Below are positions 1 to 5,338 of a stretch of 6,641 bases of DNA, piece by piece. Both the position numbers and the translations under genes were made by a program. The notes beneath the pieces were generated by a model, which was not told where the DNA came from, made no database searches, and worked only from the letters and a program-made list of their open reading frames with translations. Position 1 is the stretch's first letter. The number at the start of each line of letters is the position of its first letter. This stretch comes from CAYVMN01 sp964452575 (lineage in GTDB: Bacteria > Desulfobacterota > DSM-4660 > Desulfatiglandales > Desulfatiglandaceae): the NCBI GenBank assembly GCA_964452575.1, contig CAYVMN010000226.1, positions 1 through 6,641 on the forward strand. Direction: 5' to 3'.

Positions 1-673
1 TCAAGAAATTGAGCCCTAACAATACACAGATGGCACCTGTCCCGGCATAGATTAATACACCGGCAGAGGAGAGGAGACCATCTACCTTTTCACTAAACCG
101 TGTTGTGGCCGTCCTCAGATCGATCGATATAGCCAGCAGGATAATGCTTGCCCCGAGTATTACACCACCCTGAAACCCTCCGCCGGGGCTGTGGTGACCG
201 TGCGCAATCACATAGAGCGCGAAGAGCTGCATAAAGGGAACCAAGACCCGGCACACAGTCTTTATGATCAAATCGTGCGGTGTCCAAGTCGTGTCGATTC
301 TCACAAACTCGTCCAGATCCGCCGGGATCTCCCTCTCATCTTTAATGCGGACCGTCATACCGGTTAGGGTATGGCGAAAGAGACGCCCTTTGGGACCTTC
401 CCTTTTGAAGACCCGCAATAGGAAGAAGCATGCGAGGCCAGCTGCGAAAATGACCGATGTCTCAAACATGGTATCGTAACCTCGATAGTCTGCAAGGACC
501 GATGTGACTACGTTGGGGACTGCCGTCTCCTCAATAGACTTCTCTATATAACGGATCGAGACAGGGTTGATGCTGGCCGGTGAGGCAGGGTCTGCCCAGG
601 GAGGAAAATCTGCGGTGGCGTAAATCAGCAGCGCACCCGTTAAGACCGCTGTAATAAGCCCTATAATCTTCAA
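1..673 (-). CDS. MbhE-MnhB fusion subunit of an Mrp/Mbh-type cation/proton antiporter (3' end cut by window)
   Basis: The frame is open from 673 to the window edge, giving 224 residues without a stop. Residues 1-105 resemble MbhE, which corresponds to the far C-terminal part of long MrpA. They contain an N-terminal membrane helix (4-20), the motif NVVTSVLADYRGYDTMFET (54-72) and a second helix (about 72-87). From about residue 117 the sequence is MnhB/MrpB-like, with PADLDEFVRIDTTW, a helix around 142-157 and the hallmark HGHHSPGGGFQGGVI (158-172). MnhB is a membrane subunit of the multi-subunit Na+(or other cation)/H+ antiporter. The start is TTG at 673, overlapping the DUF4040 gene's stop by 4 bases (TTGA). 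An AGGAGG eight bases upstream supports this otherwise weak codon. In Pyrococcus mbh the two domains are separate genes (mbhE and mbhF); here no stop divides them. Identity is confident; the exact C-terminus is not visible. Confidence 0.9.
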   Translation of the reverse strand, partial: MKIIGLITAVLTGALLIYATADFPPWADPASPASINPVSIRYIEKSIEETAVPNVVTSVLADYRGYDTMFETSVIFAAGLACFFLLRVFKREGPKGRLFRHTLTGMTVRIKDEREIPADLDEFVRIDTTWTPHDLIIKTVCRVLVPFMQLFALYVIAHGHHSPGGGFQGGVILGASIILLAISIDLRTATTRFSEKVDGLLSSAGVLIYAGTGAICVLLGLNFL

Positions 674-915
674 TCTTTCGTCCTCCTGGTAGTCCTGAAA
701 ACGGCTGCGATAAAGAAGACAGTACTGACACCTGCTCCCACCGAGGCCTCGGTAAAAGAGACATCCACGGCCCCCATGATGGACCAGAGAAGGCACATCA
801 TAAAGCTGTAGGCCCCAAAAAGGATAGCGGCCCCCAGGAGGTCTTTGATCATTAAGGCCCCAATGCCAGCAATAACCACGAGTGTGAGGATGATGAGATC
901 CAGTTGCCAGATCAT
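670..915 (-). CDS. DUF4040 / MbhD-like membrane subunit
   Basis: An 81-residue hydrophobic protein with three predicted membrane helices (about 6-22, 27-46 and 57-73). It carries the DUF4040 signature IKDLLGAAILFGAYS (23-37) followed by DVSFTEASVGAGVSTVFF (51-68), where the TEAxVGAG stretch includes the conserved membrane glutamate. The family corresponds to MbhD and to a segment of the C-terminal part of MrpA, and it belongs to the ion-translocating module of Mrp antiporters and membrane-bound hydrogenases. The ATG at 915 is preceded by AGGAG at a suitable distance. It lies three bases after the MnhG stop, and its own stop overlaps the next start, so translation is probably coupled. Confidence 0.92.
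   Translation of the reverse strand: MIWQLDLIILTLVVIAGIGALMIKDLLGAAILFGAYSFMMCLLWSIMGAVDVSFTEASVGAGVSTVFFIAAVFRTTRRTKD
682..687 (-). promoter_or_regulatory. Shine-Dalgarno site that fixes the TTG start at 673
   Basis: The minus strand reads AGGAGG, then eight bases, then TTG. The site lies inside the last codons of the DUF4040 gene. It is the reason for choosing TTG at 673 over internal ATG codons, because only this start retains the N-terminal membrane helix and the MbhE-like domain. Confidence 0.75.
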
Positions 916-918
916 GGG

Positions 919-1242
919 CTATCTCCTCTCTTTTCCCTTTGTCCAAGGCGAAAGGCCTGCCCTGACCCCGGCGTCCACAATGGCATGGGTGGCCGTGGGG
1001 CTTGTCAGAAACACAAAGACCATGATCAGGAGAATCTTTGCGCTGGTAAGCAGGGTACCCAGAGAAAGATGATGGAGGTTAAAGAGGGCCAGGGCTACCA
1101 TGGCTGCGAGGGAACCAAGGGTGTCCAACTTGCCTGCGGGATGCAGCCTGGAGTAAAAATCCGGAAAACGCAATATACCAACGGACCCGCCGGTGAAAAA
1201 AAACAGCCCGAAAAAAAGACAAAGGCAAACAATAATATCCAT
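919..1242 (-). CDS. mnhG: MnhG/MrpG (MbhC-like) antiporter subunit
   Basis: A 107-residue protein with three predicted membrane helices. It contains both family signatures: RFPDFYSRLHPAGKLDTLG (25-43) after the first helix and FLTSPTATHAI (78-88) at the end of the third. MnhG is a small integral membrane subunit of the Mrp-type cation/proton antiporter and is also found as MbhC in archaeal membrane-bound hydrogenases. The ATG at 1242 follows a GGGAGG about eight bases upstream. The gene sits 17 bases after the MnhF stop and 3 bases before the DUF4040 gene. The short basic tail (TKGKERR) probably faces the cytoplasm. Confidence 0.93.
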   Translation of the reverse strand: MDIIVCLCLFFGLFFFTGGSVGILRFPDFYSRLHPAGKLDTLGSLAAMVALALFNLHHLSLGTLLTSAKILLIMVFVFLTSPTATHAIVDAGVRAGLSPWTKGKERR

Positions 1243-1259
1243 TCTAAAAACCTCCCAAC

Positions 1260-1541
1260 CTATTCTAATTCATCATATAGGCCCTTGCGCTTATGAAAAT
1301 ATCTCGAGGCCGCAAGGACCGCAATAAAGTTCAAAAGGGCGTATGCCAGGGAGATATCCACGAACATGTCTACCCGATTGAAGATAAGGCCGATGAGTAT
1401 CAGCATGACCACGGTCTTGCTCCCAATCGCATTGACTCCAAGCATGCGGTCAACCACCGTAGGCCCGCGCAGGGCCCGGTACAAAGGGAATATCATCAAT
1501 AAGGCCAAGTATAGGCCAGAATATAGAAAGACACTATCCAT
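1260..1541 (-). CDS. mnhF: MnhF/MrpF (MbhB-like) antiporter subunit
   Basis: A 93-residue protein with three predicted membrane helices. The family signature GPTVVDRMLGVNAIGSKTVV covers residues 26-45, with the conserved Asp31-Arg32 pair. A second conserved segment, VDISLAYALLNFIAVLAAS, covers residues 61-79. MnhF is a small integral membrane subunit needed for assembly of the Mrp antiporter. The ATG at 1541 overlaps the MnhE stop by one base (TGATG). An in-frame TTG at 1544 would add one residue but is less likely than the ATG. There is only a weak GAGAG upstream, which fits translational coupling to MnhE. Confidence 0.92.
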   Translation of the reverse strand: MDSVFLYSGLYLALLMIFPLYRALRGPTVVDRMLGVNAIGSKTVVMLILIGLIFNRVDMFVDISLAYALLNFIAVLAASRYFHKRKGLYDELE

Positions 1542-2041
1542 CAAATCTCTCTAAATGCCCTCCCAATCCTTTTTTCCATTTCACCTGGCAGGGAATCCCC
1601 CGAGGCCTTGTCAATGGCATGAACCCTGAAATCTCCATTGATGGAGACGGAAACCGTAATCGTCCCGGGAGTCAGTGTTATCGAATTGGCAAAGGTGACC
1701 AGGGCCATGTCACTTTTCAACCTGCTTCGGAACCTGATTATGGTCGGGTCAATCAGTTCCATCATTCTCGGATGAAATGTTAGATAAAGGAGATGAAAAT
1801 TTGCCTTTATGATCTCGACTATCAGCCACGGAATGTATCTAATGAATCGGAGAACCTGACCAACAAACCCCGTAATCCTTAACGATGGAAATAAGAGGTC
1901 AGATGAAAGGTAAGATACGATTGCGCAAGAGATGAGCCCGAGACTCAGATGGAAGGCATCGAACTTCCCGGAGAGCACAATCCACAGCAAAAACATAATG
2001 ATAAATGTAAGGGCAAAAGGATAGAAGCTGATCCTTTTCAT
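1541..2041 (-). CDS. mnhE: MnhE/MrpE (MbhA-like) antiporter subunit
   Basis: A 166-residue protein of usual MnhE length. Its N-terminal half is hydrophobic, with helices at about 7-24, 29-46 and 58-78. A soluble C-terminal domain carries the family motif TFANSITLTPGTITV (116-130), followed by the ISINGD-type strand (SVSINGDFRVHAI, 131-143). MnhE is the first gene of the visible antiporter cluster, matching mbhA in archaeal hydrogenase operons. The ATG at 2041 has only a weak GCGAG upstream. A likely promoter lies just before it. Its end overlaps MnhF, so E-F-G-DUF4040-E/B form one transcription unit. Confidence 0.93.
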   Translation of the reverse strand: MKRISFYPFALTFIIMFLLWIVLSGKFDAFHLSLGLISCAIVSYLSSDLLFPSLRITGFVGQVLRFIRYIPWLIVEIIKANFHLLYLTFHPRMMELIDPTIIRFRSRLKSDMALVTFANSITLTPGTITVSVSINGDFRVHAIDKASGDSLPGEMEKRIGRAFREI

Positions 2042-2074
2042 TTTAGGTACTCGCTACGAAAATTAGTGGTGGTC

Positions 2075-2103
2075 CATTTAGTATTCTGTTTCCTATTTGT
2101 CAA
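2075..2103 (-). promoter_or_regulatory. Likely sigma-70-type promoter before mnhE
   Basis: The minus strand shows a perfect TTGACA (2103-2098), 17 bases, then TAAATG (2080-2075), which is a poor -10 hexamer. Transcription would start near 2068 and leave an untranslated leader of about 27 bases before the mnhE ATG. The site falls in the 68-base gap between the NTPase stop and mnhE, so the antiporter genes could be expressed independently of the NTPase gene. Confidence 0.45.
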
Positions 2104-2109
2104 GAGAAT

Positions 2110-2766
2110 TTACGGGGGAGAAATTGCAGGTCTGGGAAGGGATGAGGCGTTGATCACCTTGTCACACTTCTCCTGGAGTGCCTTCATGTTTTCCCTTTCA
2201 CGCCCTCCAAGTCTCTCCCCCCCAAGGCTACGGCCAAAATAGCCGTTCATTATCACTGTGGGGGTTGAGCTCAGCAGGGAGAGAAGCCTATCAAGTTCAC
2301 CGGCTTGGAGATACATGGAAACATCATTTATGATCAGCACCTTGGATGGATTCTTAAGATATTGTAATAGGATATGATCAATCAGCCGCACATTATCTTG
2401 GGCCAATGCCTCTACTTCATCCGCCGACCCTCCCTCAAGCCTGGGAGCCCGTATGTCTGCGGTCAAGTACCTTATAGACCCTAGCCTGCTAGGGCTCATC
2501 TTGCCGCCGATGCCCCTAGTAAGGGCAGGGGCCATGTCAATTACTGTGATATCAGTATGGCCACCCCGCAGCAGCCTATGTAACAGGTCCTCCAGGTGAG
2601 CGGTCTTACCGGTCTTGACCTCACCGACTATGATTGTCTTCCTATTTATGAATTCCTCTACCGAGTACATGCCCCTACGGCCCCGAAGATCGGGTCCTGG
2701 CCCTCCTGATTCCAGAATCACCCTATGGGTTGCCCAATTTTCCCATTGATTGAAGTGCCATAGCAT
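2110..2766 (-). CDS. Uncharacterised P-loop NTPase upstream of the antiporter operon
   Basis: A protein of 218 residues from the ATG at 2766, or 186 from an internal ATG at 2670. A clear Walker A motif, GEVKTGKT (48-55), follows a beta strand TIIV. A hydrophobic strand ending in aspartate, VLIINDVS (143-150, Asp148), is a probable Walker B. TVIDMAP (74-80) looks like another core strand. There are no predicted membrane helices, so it is probably cytosolic. I do not recognise a named family. The short Walker A-proximal N-terminus of the 2670 start is more typical of P-loop proteins, and neither start has a convincing ribosome-binding site. It is on the same strand as, and 68 bases upstream of, mnhE, so it may be co-transcribed. 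A role in regulating or assembling the antiporter complex is only a guess. NTP binding is well supported; function is unknown. Confidence 0.78.
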   Translation of the reverse strand: MLWHFNQWENWATHRVILESGGPGPDLRGRRGMYSVEEFINRKTIIVGEVKTGKTAHLEDLLHRLLRGGHTDITVIDMAPALTRGIGGKMSPSRLGSIRYLTADIRAPRLEGGSADEVEALAQDNVRLIDHILLQYLKNPSKVLIINDVSMYLQAGELDRLLSLLSSTPTVIMNGYFGRSLGGERLGGRERENMKALQEKCDKVINASSLPRPAISPP

Positions 2767-2904
2767 GCTAGAAATATCAATAGTTTTATCGATACCGGAA
2801 CAAACAGTCCCTTTTCGCCGGGGAGGTTCTCTTTATTAGGTGCATACAGCCTTCCAAGGCACCGGTTATACCTGAAGGGGAAAGGAGGTGGCGAATGGAC
2901 GAGA

Positions 2905-3000
2905 CCTTGAAAGGGTATCCCTTCCGTTCCATGCATAGCCTCAGGCCGCTCAGGAACGGGCCATTATCATGGAGTGGACGGAACGGGCGGCCCTTTAAGG
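2905..3000. repeat. Large imperfect inverted repeat
   Basis: The left arm is 2905-2933 (CCTTGAAAGGG...TTCCGTTCCATG) and the right arm 2968-3000 (CATGGAGTGGACGG...CCCTTTAAGG). They pair over most of their length with a few mismatches and a short bulge. The left-arm segment CCGTTCC (2924-2930) can also pair with a nearer GGAACGG (2953-2959) instead of the copy at 2980-2986, so two exclusive hairpins are possible. CTCAGG is repeated directly in the loop. It may be an RNA switch or a small mobile-element remnant. Confidence 0.6.
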
Positions 3001-3063
3001 CCGGCACAAACGGGGTTTCTCATCCAGCCCGACAATACTGTAGAGCTGGCGTGTTATGGTTCT

Positions 3064-3117
3064 GGCCCAGTGGGACGTCTTGTGTCGAAGGACGTGCTGG
3101 GCCTTGTCAAGTTTTTT
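3064..3117 (+). terminator. Probable intrinsic terminator or attenuator hairpin
   Basis: GGCCCAG (3064-3070) pairs perfectly with CTGGGCC (3097-3103). An inner stem pairs ACGTC (3075-3079) with GACGT (3091-3095). A run of six T follows at 3112-3117. The run begins eight bases after the stem, which is farther than in a classical terminator, so efficiency is uncertain. It precedes the gene at 3157 by 40 bases, a position suited to attenuation. Confidence 0.45.
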
Positions 3118-3156
3118 AAGAGCAAGAAGAAAAAATAATTCGGGGCCCATATTCCA

Positions 3157-3468
3157 ATGAAAATCACGGTCGAAAGCGAAAAGATCATTAAGGCGGTTAA
3201 GAAGCTTCAGGGGATTGAGATCGTTTTGGAAAACCCTGAGGATGCAAAAGAGGCGATCAATCTCGTCTTAAGGAAGGCTGAGCTGTCAACAGGGGCCGAT
3301 TATAAGAAGTTGGTGGATGTAAAGGTAACCTCCTTTCAAAGGTACGAGACCTCAGCCGTAGACTATAAGATGATTTTTCTGCTGGAATTCCTGTTCGAGG
3401 AGGAGGTGTCTCCGGACACTAAGGTTCAAGTGATAAAGGAGTTGCAGCAATTCTTTGAGAAGATCTGA
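3157..3468 (+). CDS. Hypothetical protein, 103 residues
   Basis: A small, highly charged protein rich in Lys and Glu, without cysteine, a signal peptide or membrane helices, and so probably cytosolic. The sequence suggests alternating strands and helices: MKITVESEKIIKAVKKL at the start, a second helix around residues 28-43, a strand around 52-58, and a C-terminal amphipathic helix ending VIKELQQFFEKI. I do not recognise a family. It looks like a real gene because residue composition is protein-like throughout and no competing frame is plausible. The ribosome-binding site is weak (GGGGC about 10 bases before the ATG). It lies 58 bases before the cation exporter gene on the same strand, so the two may be co-transcribed. 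A functional link to metal export is unproven. Confidence 0.7.
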   Translation: MKITVESEKIIKAVKKLQGIEIVLENPEDAKEAINLVLRKAELSTGADYKKLVDVKVTSFQRYETSAVDYKMIFLLEFLFEEEVSPDTKVQVIKELQQFFEKI

Positions 3469-3526
3469 CCTGCAATCCCCGTAACCTTGGCCAGAGGGCA
3501 GAATCCAAGAGCAGCAGCCTCGGCCA

Positions 3527-4513
3527 ATGAGATACTCCGCAATGTCCTATGCACGAACCGTTTTCCCTGAGAGCGAATCAGAGAAAGACCTGGCTGTGAT
3601 ACGGGGCAAAGATGGCCGGAAGGTCACTTTGATTGGGGCCGTTGTCAACGTGTTTTTGATCGCTCTCAAACTCGTTGCAGGCTACTTTGGTCGCAGCCAG
3701 GCACTCGTGGCAGACGCTGTTCATTCCCTCTCCGACCTTGTGACCGATGTAGTGGTCCTGATCGGCCTGAGGGTAAGCGGTAAGGCAGCTGATGAAGGGC
3801 ATCCCTTCGGCCATAGGAGATTTGAGACCCTTTCCTCTGCGGTAATCGGCCTGGCCTTGCTGGGAGTAGCGCTTTATTTTGGTGTAGAATCTGGCCTCAA
3901 TATCTACCACCATACAGAGCATCACCCCACCTGGGTGGCGCTGGGGGCGGCGGGCCTCTCCATTATTTTCAAGGAAATTGTTTATCGCTATACCATTCGC
4001 GTTGGCCGGCGTCTAAAGAGTAGCGCCATTGTGGCCAATGCCTGGCATCATCGATCTGATGCCCTTTCCTCTGTGGCGGTCTTCATAGGAGTAGGGGGGG
4101 CCCAGATCCGGCCTGCCTGGCATATATTGGATGCCTATGCCGCCCTGGTGGTCTCTTTTCTGATAGCCAAGGTGGGACTTGAGGTCATCTGGGCCTCAGT
4201 CCGTGAGTTCACGGATTCGGCCCCCGGCCCGCAGGTTCTGGACCGGATCACATTCTGTGCCCGCAGCGTTGAAGGAGTCATCGATCTCCACGACTTAAAG
4301 GTCAGGACCTCGGGAGGTCTCTTTCAAATGGAAGTTCACGTGGTAATTGACGGAGAACTCACGGTAAGGCAAGGGCACCGGATTGCAAAAGATGTGGAAA
4401 CGTGCCTTGCCGCGGAGTTTGAGGAACTGAGCCAGGTCATAGTCCACGTGGACCCATCTGCCACGGAATTGACTACTAAGTCTCCTCCAAGAGACTTGGC
4501 ACCTCTTAGCTGA
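3527..4513 (+). CDS. Cation diffusion facilitator (CDF) family metal exporter, zinc-type site
   Basis: A 328-residue inner-membrane protein of normal CDF length with six predicted helices and a C-terminal cytoplasmic domain (about 231-312). Helix 2 carries VADAVHSLSD, giving His66 and Asp70. The loop after it has the family motif GHPFGHRRFE (91-100). Helix 5 carries AWHHRSDALSS, giving His174 and Asp178. Aligned with E. coli FieF, its Asp45 is replaced by His66, so the site is His-Asp/His-Asp. This is typical of zinc-type CDFs rather than the iron/manganese types. CDFs export divalent metals in exchange for protons and act as dimers. The loop between helices 3 and 4 has extra histidines (HHTEHH, 128-133). 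The last 15 residues are low complexity. The start is uncertain: ATG at 3527 or at 3542, both with poor ribosome-binding sites. Family is certain; substrate is inferred. Confidence 0.95.
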   Translation: MRYSAMSYARTVFPESESEKDLAVIRGKDGRKVTLIGAVVNVFLIALKLVAGYFGRSQALVADAVHSLSDLVTDVVVLIGLRVSGKAADEGHPFGHRRFETLSSAVIGLALLGVALYFGVESGLNIYHHTEHHPTWVALGAAGLSIIFKEIVYRYTIRVGRRLKSSAIVANAWHHRSDALSSVAVFIGVGGAQIRPAWHILDAYAALVVSFLIAKVGLEVIWASVREFTDSAPGPQVLDRITFCARSVEGVIDLHDLKVRTSGGLFQMEVHVVIDGELTVRQGHRIAKDVETCLAAEFEELSQVIVHVDPSATELTTKSPPRDLAPLS

Positions 4514-4639
4514 CGTCTGTTTCCTTATCTGACATCTTATGGGAGTTCGTAAGAGAGCCTTTTTCCTTAACAGCCACTTTTTGTCTTTCCTGCTCCCCGC
4601 CTTCGCGAGGACAGGCCCCACAAGAGTGACGGTCTATGA

Positions 4640-4683
4640 GACTTTTTATGAGTCCATCAAACTTGATGAGCTCGTAAAAGGCC
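4640..4683. repeat. Palindromic intergenic repeat (REP-like hairpin)
   Basis: The sequence GACTTTTTATGAG, TCCATCAAACTTGATGAG, CTCGTAAAAGGCC folds on itself. The outer arms GACTTTTTATGAG and CTCGTAAAAGGCC pair with few mismatches, and the inner CATCAA pairs with TTGATG around a two-base centre. I recall similar sequences of the type GACTTTTTACGAG...CTCGTAAAAAGTC between genes in Desulfobacterota genomes. No coding function is apparent. Confidence 0.6.
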
Positions 4684-5007
4684 TGAATCCAATCTTTTCA
4701 GTCACTTATAGGGCCCTGCTTTTGCCAGGACCACAGGGTTGAGGGCTTGATTTTGAGGATTTTTCCGGTTAGAGGAAAGCCCCGGTTTTTTATTGACAGA
4801 TATATTACAATGTGGCAGTAGTTGCGGGGGCAATGCGTTTCCCGGCGCGAAAATGTTAGGAGTTAGAGTCTTAGTTTGCAACTTCTATGCAAAATGCGAA
4901 GATGTTTGTTCAGGTTAACCGGTCTGATCTATTGTGAATAAGGTTTCTGGTTTCAGGGGCGACGGAGGAGAGTCGAGAGACGAATGAGCAGTGACCAAAA
5001 TGGGGAA

Positions 5008-5211
5008 ATTCCAAATTACAAATCCCAAATAACAAATAAATTCCAATGACCAAAATTCAAAATAACAAACAGATATAGGGGTTGAGGGGTTGAGAGGTTC
5101 AGGGTGTGGTGTTTTGTGTTTGGGATTTGGGATTTGTTTGGAAAACTGGGGACCCACCGGTAGGTGGGGAGTCCGAAGGACAATTTGGTGCTTGAGATTT
5201 GGAATTTGCAA
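5008..5211. repeat. Degenerate A/T-rich dispersed intergenic repeat, arranged as an inverted pair
   Basis: The left arm (5008-5070) is built of short variants such as ATTCCAAATTACAAATCCCAA. The right arm (5111-5142 and 5192-5211) has the complementary forms GTGTTTGGGATTTGGGATTTG and GAGATTTGGAATTTGCAA. Between them is a GGGGTTGAGGGGTTGAGAGG stretch and an inserted hairpin. On the minus strand it translates into the FEFWSLEFICYLGFVIWNF type of peptide, familiar as spurious frames in environmental bacterial genomes. It is non-coding and probably mobile or recombination-derived. Confidence 0.75.
5151..5181. repeat. Double hairpin inside the A/T-rich repeat
   Basis: CCCACC (5153-5158) pairs with GGTGGG (5163-5168) across a GGTA loop. 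It is followed directly by GTCC (5171-5174), GAA and GGAC (5178-5181). The block is G/C-rich in an A/T-rich setting, which suggests a separate palindromic unit inserted in the repeat. It is not followed by a T-run, so it is not a good terminator. Confidence 0.55.
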
Positions 5212-5338
5212 GCAAGCGCCTCTGAAATCTGCCCACTGCCCACCGGACACTATTTCGGTTGCGGCCGTAAGCCTGCATTAGGCTATATCCGCATTATTTC
5301 AAGATCTTATGCGGAAGAACGGGGGAGTCGGGATCCCT

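Larger units (their letters stand above)
2884..3119 (+). other. Structured leader-like region with a strong ribosome-binding site and a doubtful 74-codon frame
   Basis: This lies in the 390-base gap between the divergent NTPase gene and the next plus-strand gene. An excellent AAAGGAGGTG (2882-2891) precedes an ATG at 2895, opening a 74-codon frame that ends at 3119. The predicted peptide is rich in Gly, Arg and Pro with no domain I recognise. Most of it is encoded by an inverted repeat and by a terminator-like hairpin, so it does not look like an ordinary protein gene. It could be a leader peptide, a decayed gene or part of a structured RNA. The rest of the gap (2767-2883) has small hairpins such as GCCTTCCAAGGC but no clear promoter. 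Confidence 0.35.
4514..5308. other. Long intergenic region without a convincing gene
   Basis: About 800 bases between the exporter and the helix-turn-helix gene. Short open frames here translate repeat sequence or have no family resemblance. The stretch contains a palindromic repeat near 4640, a fragment CTTCGCGAGGACAGGCC (about 4602-4618) that resembles dispersed intergenic repeats, and the A/T-rich repeat from 5008. Between 4690 and 5000 I see no gene, only a TTGACA at 4793 without a good -10 partner and a perfect 8-base palindrome GGTTAACC near 4914. Confidence 0.6.

Noticed and set aside
904..1296. Plus-strand frame of 130 codons opposite mnhG and mnhF
   Set aside because: It lies antisense to confidently identified antiporter genes; the peptide is low complexity and has no start signal.
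2905..3000. Integron attC site
   Set aside because: The inverted repeat lacks the terminal RYYYAAC/GTTRRRY core sites, and no integrase or cassette array is present.
2718..3007. Minus-strand frames over the gap upstream of the NTPase
   Set aside because: They read the inverted repeat in the opposite direction and mirror the plus-strand peptide. Neither has a start signal.
4478..4497. Perfect hairpin AAGTCTC/GAGACTT at the 3' end of the exporter gene as a terminator
   Set aside because: It lies inside the coding sequence and is not followed by a T-run.
4539..4742. Plus-strand frame of 67 codons after the exporter
   Set aside because: Most of it spans intergenic repeat fragments (CTTCGCGAGGACAGGCC and the 4640-4683 palindrome). 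There is no ribosome-binding site and no recognisable domain.
4793..4822. TTGACA promoter in the long intergenic region
   Set aside because: No acceptable -10 hexamer occurs at 16-18 bases. TACAAT is only seven bases away, and no gene follows closely.
4915..5250. Two overlapping minus-strand frames giving FEFWSLEFICYLGF-type peptides
   Set aside because: They are translations of the A/T-rich dispersed repeat, with no ribosome-binding site and no protein-like composition.
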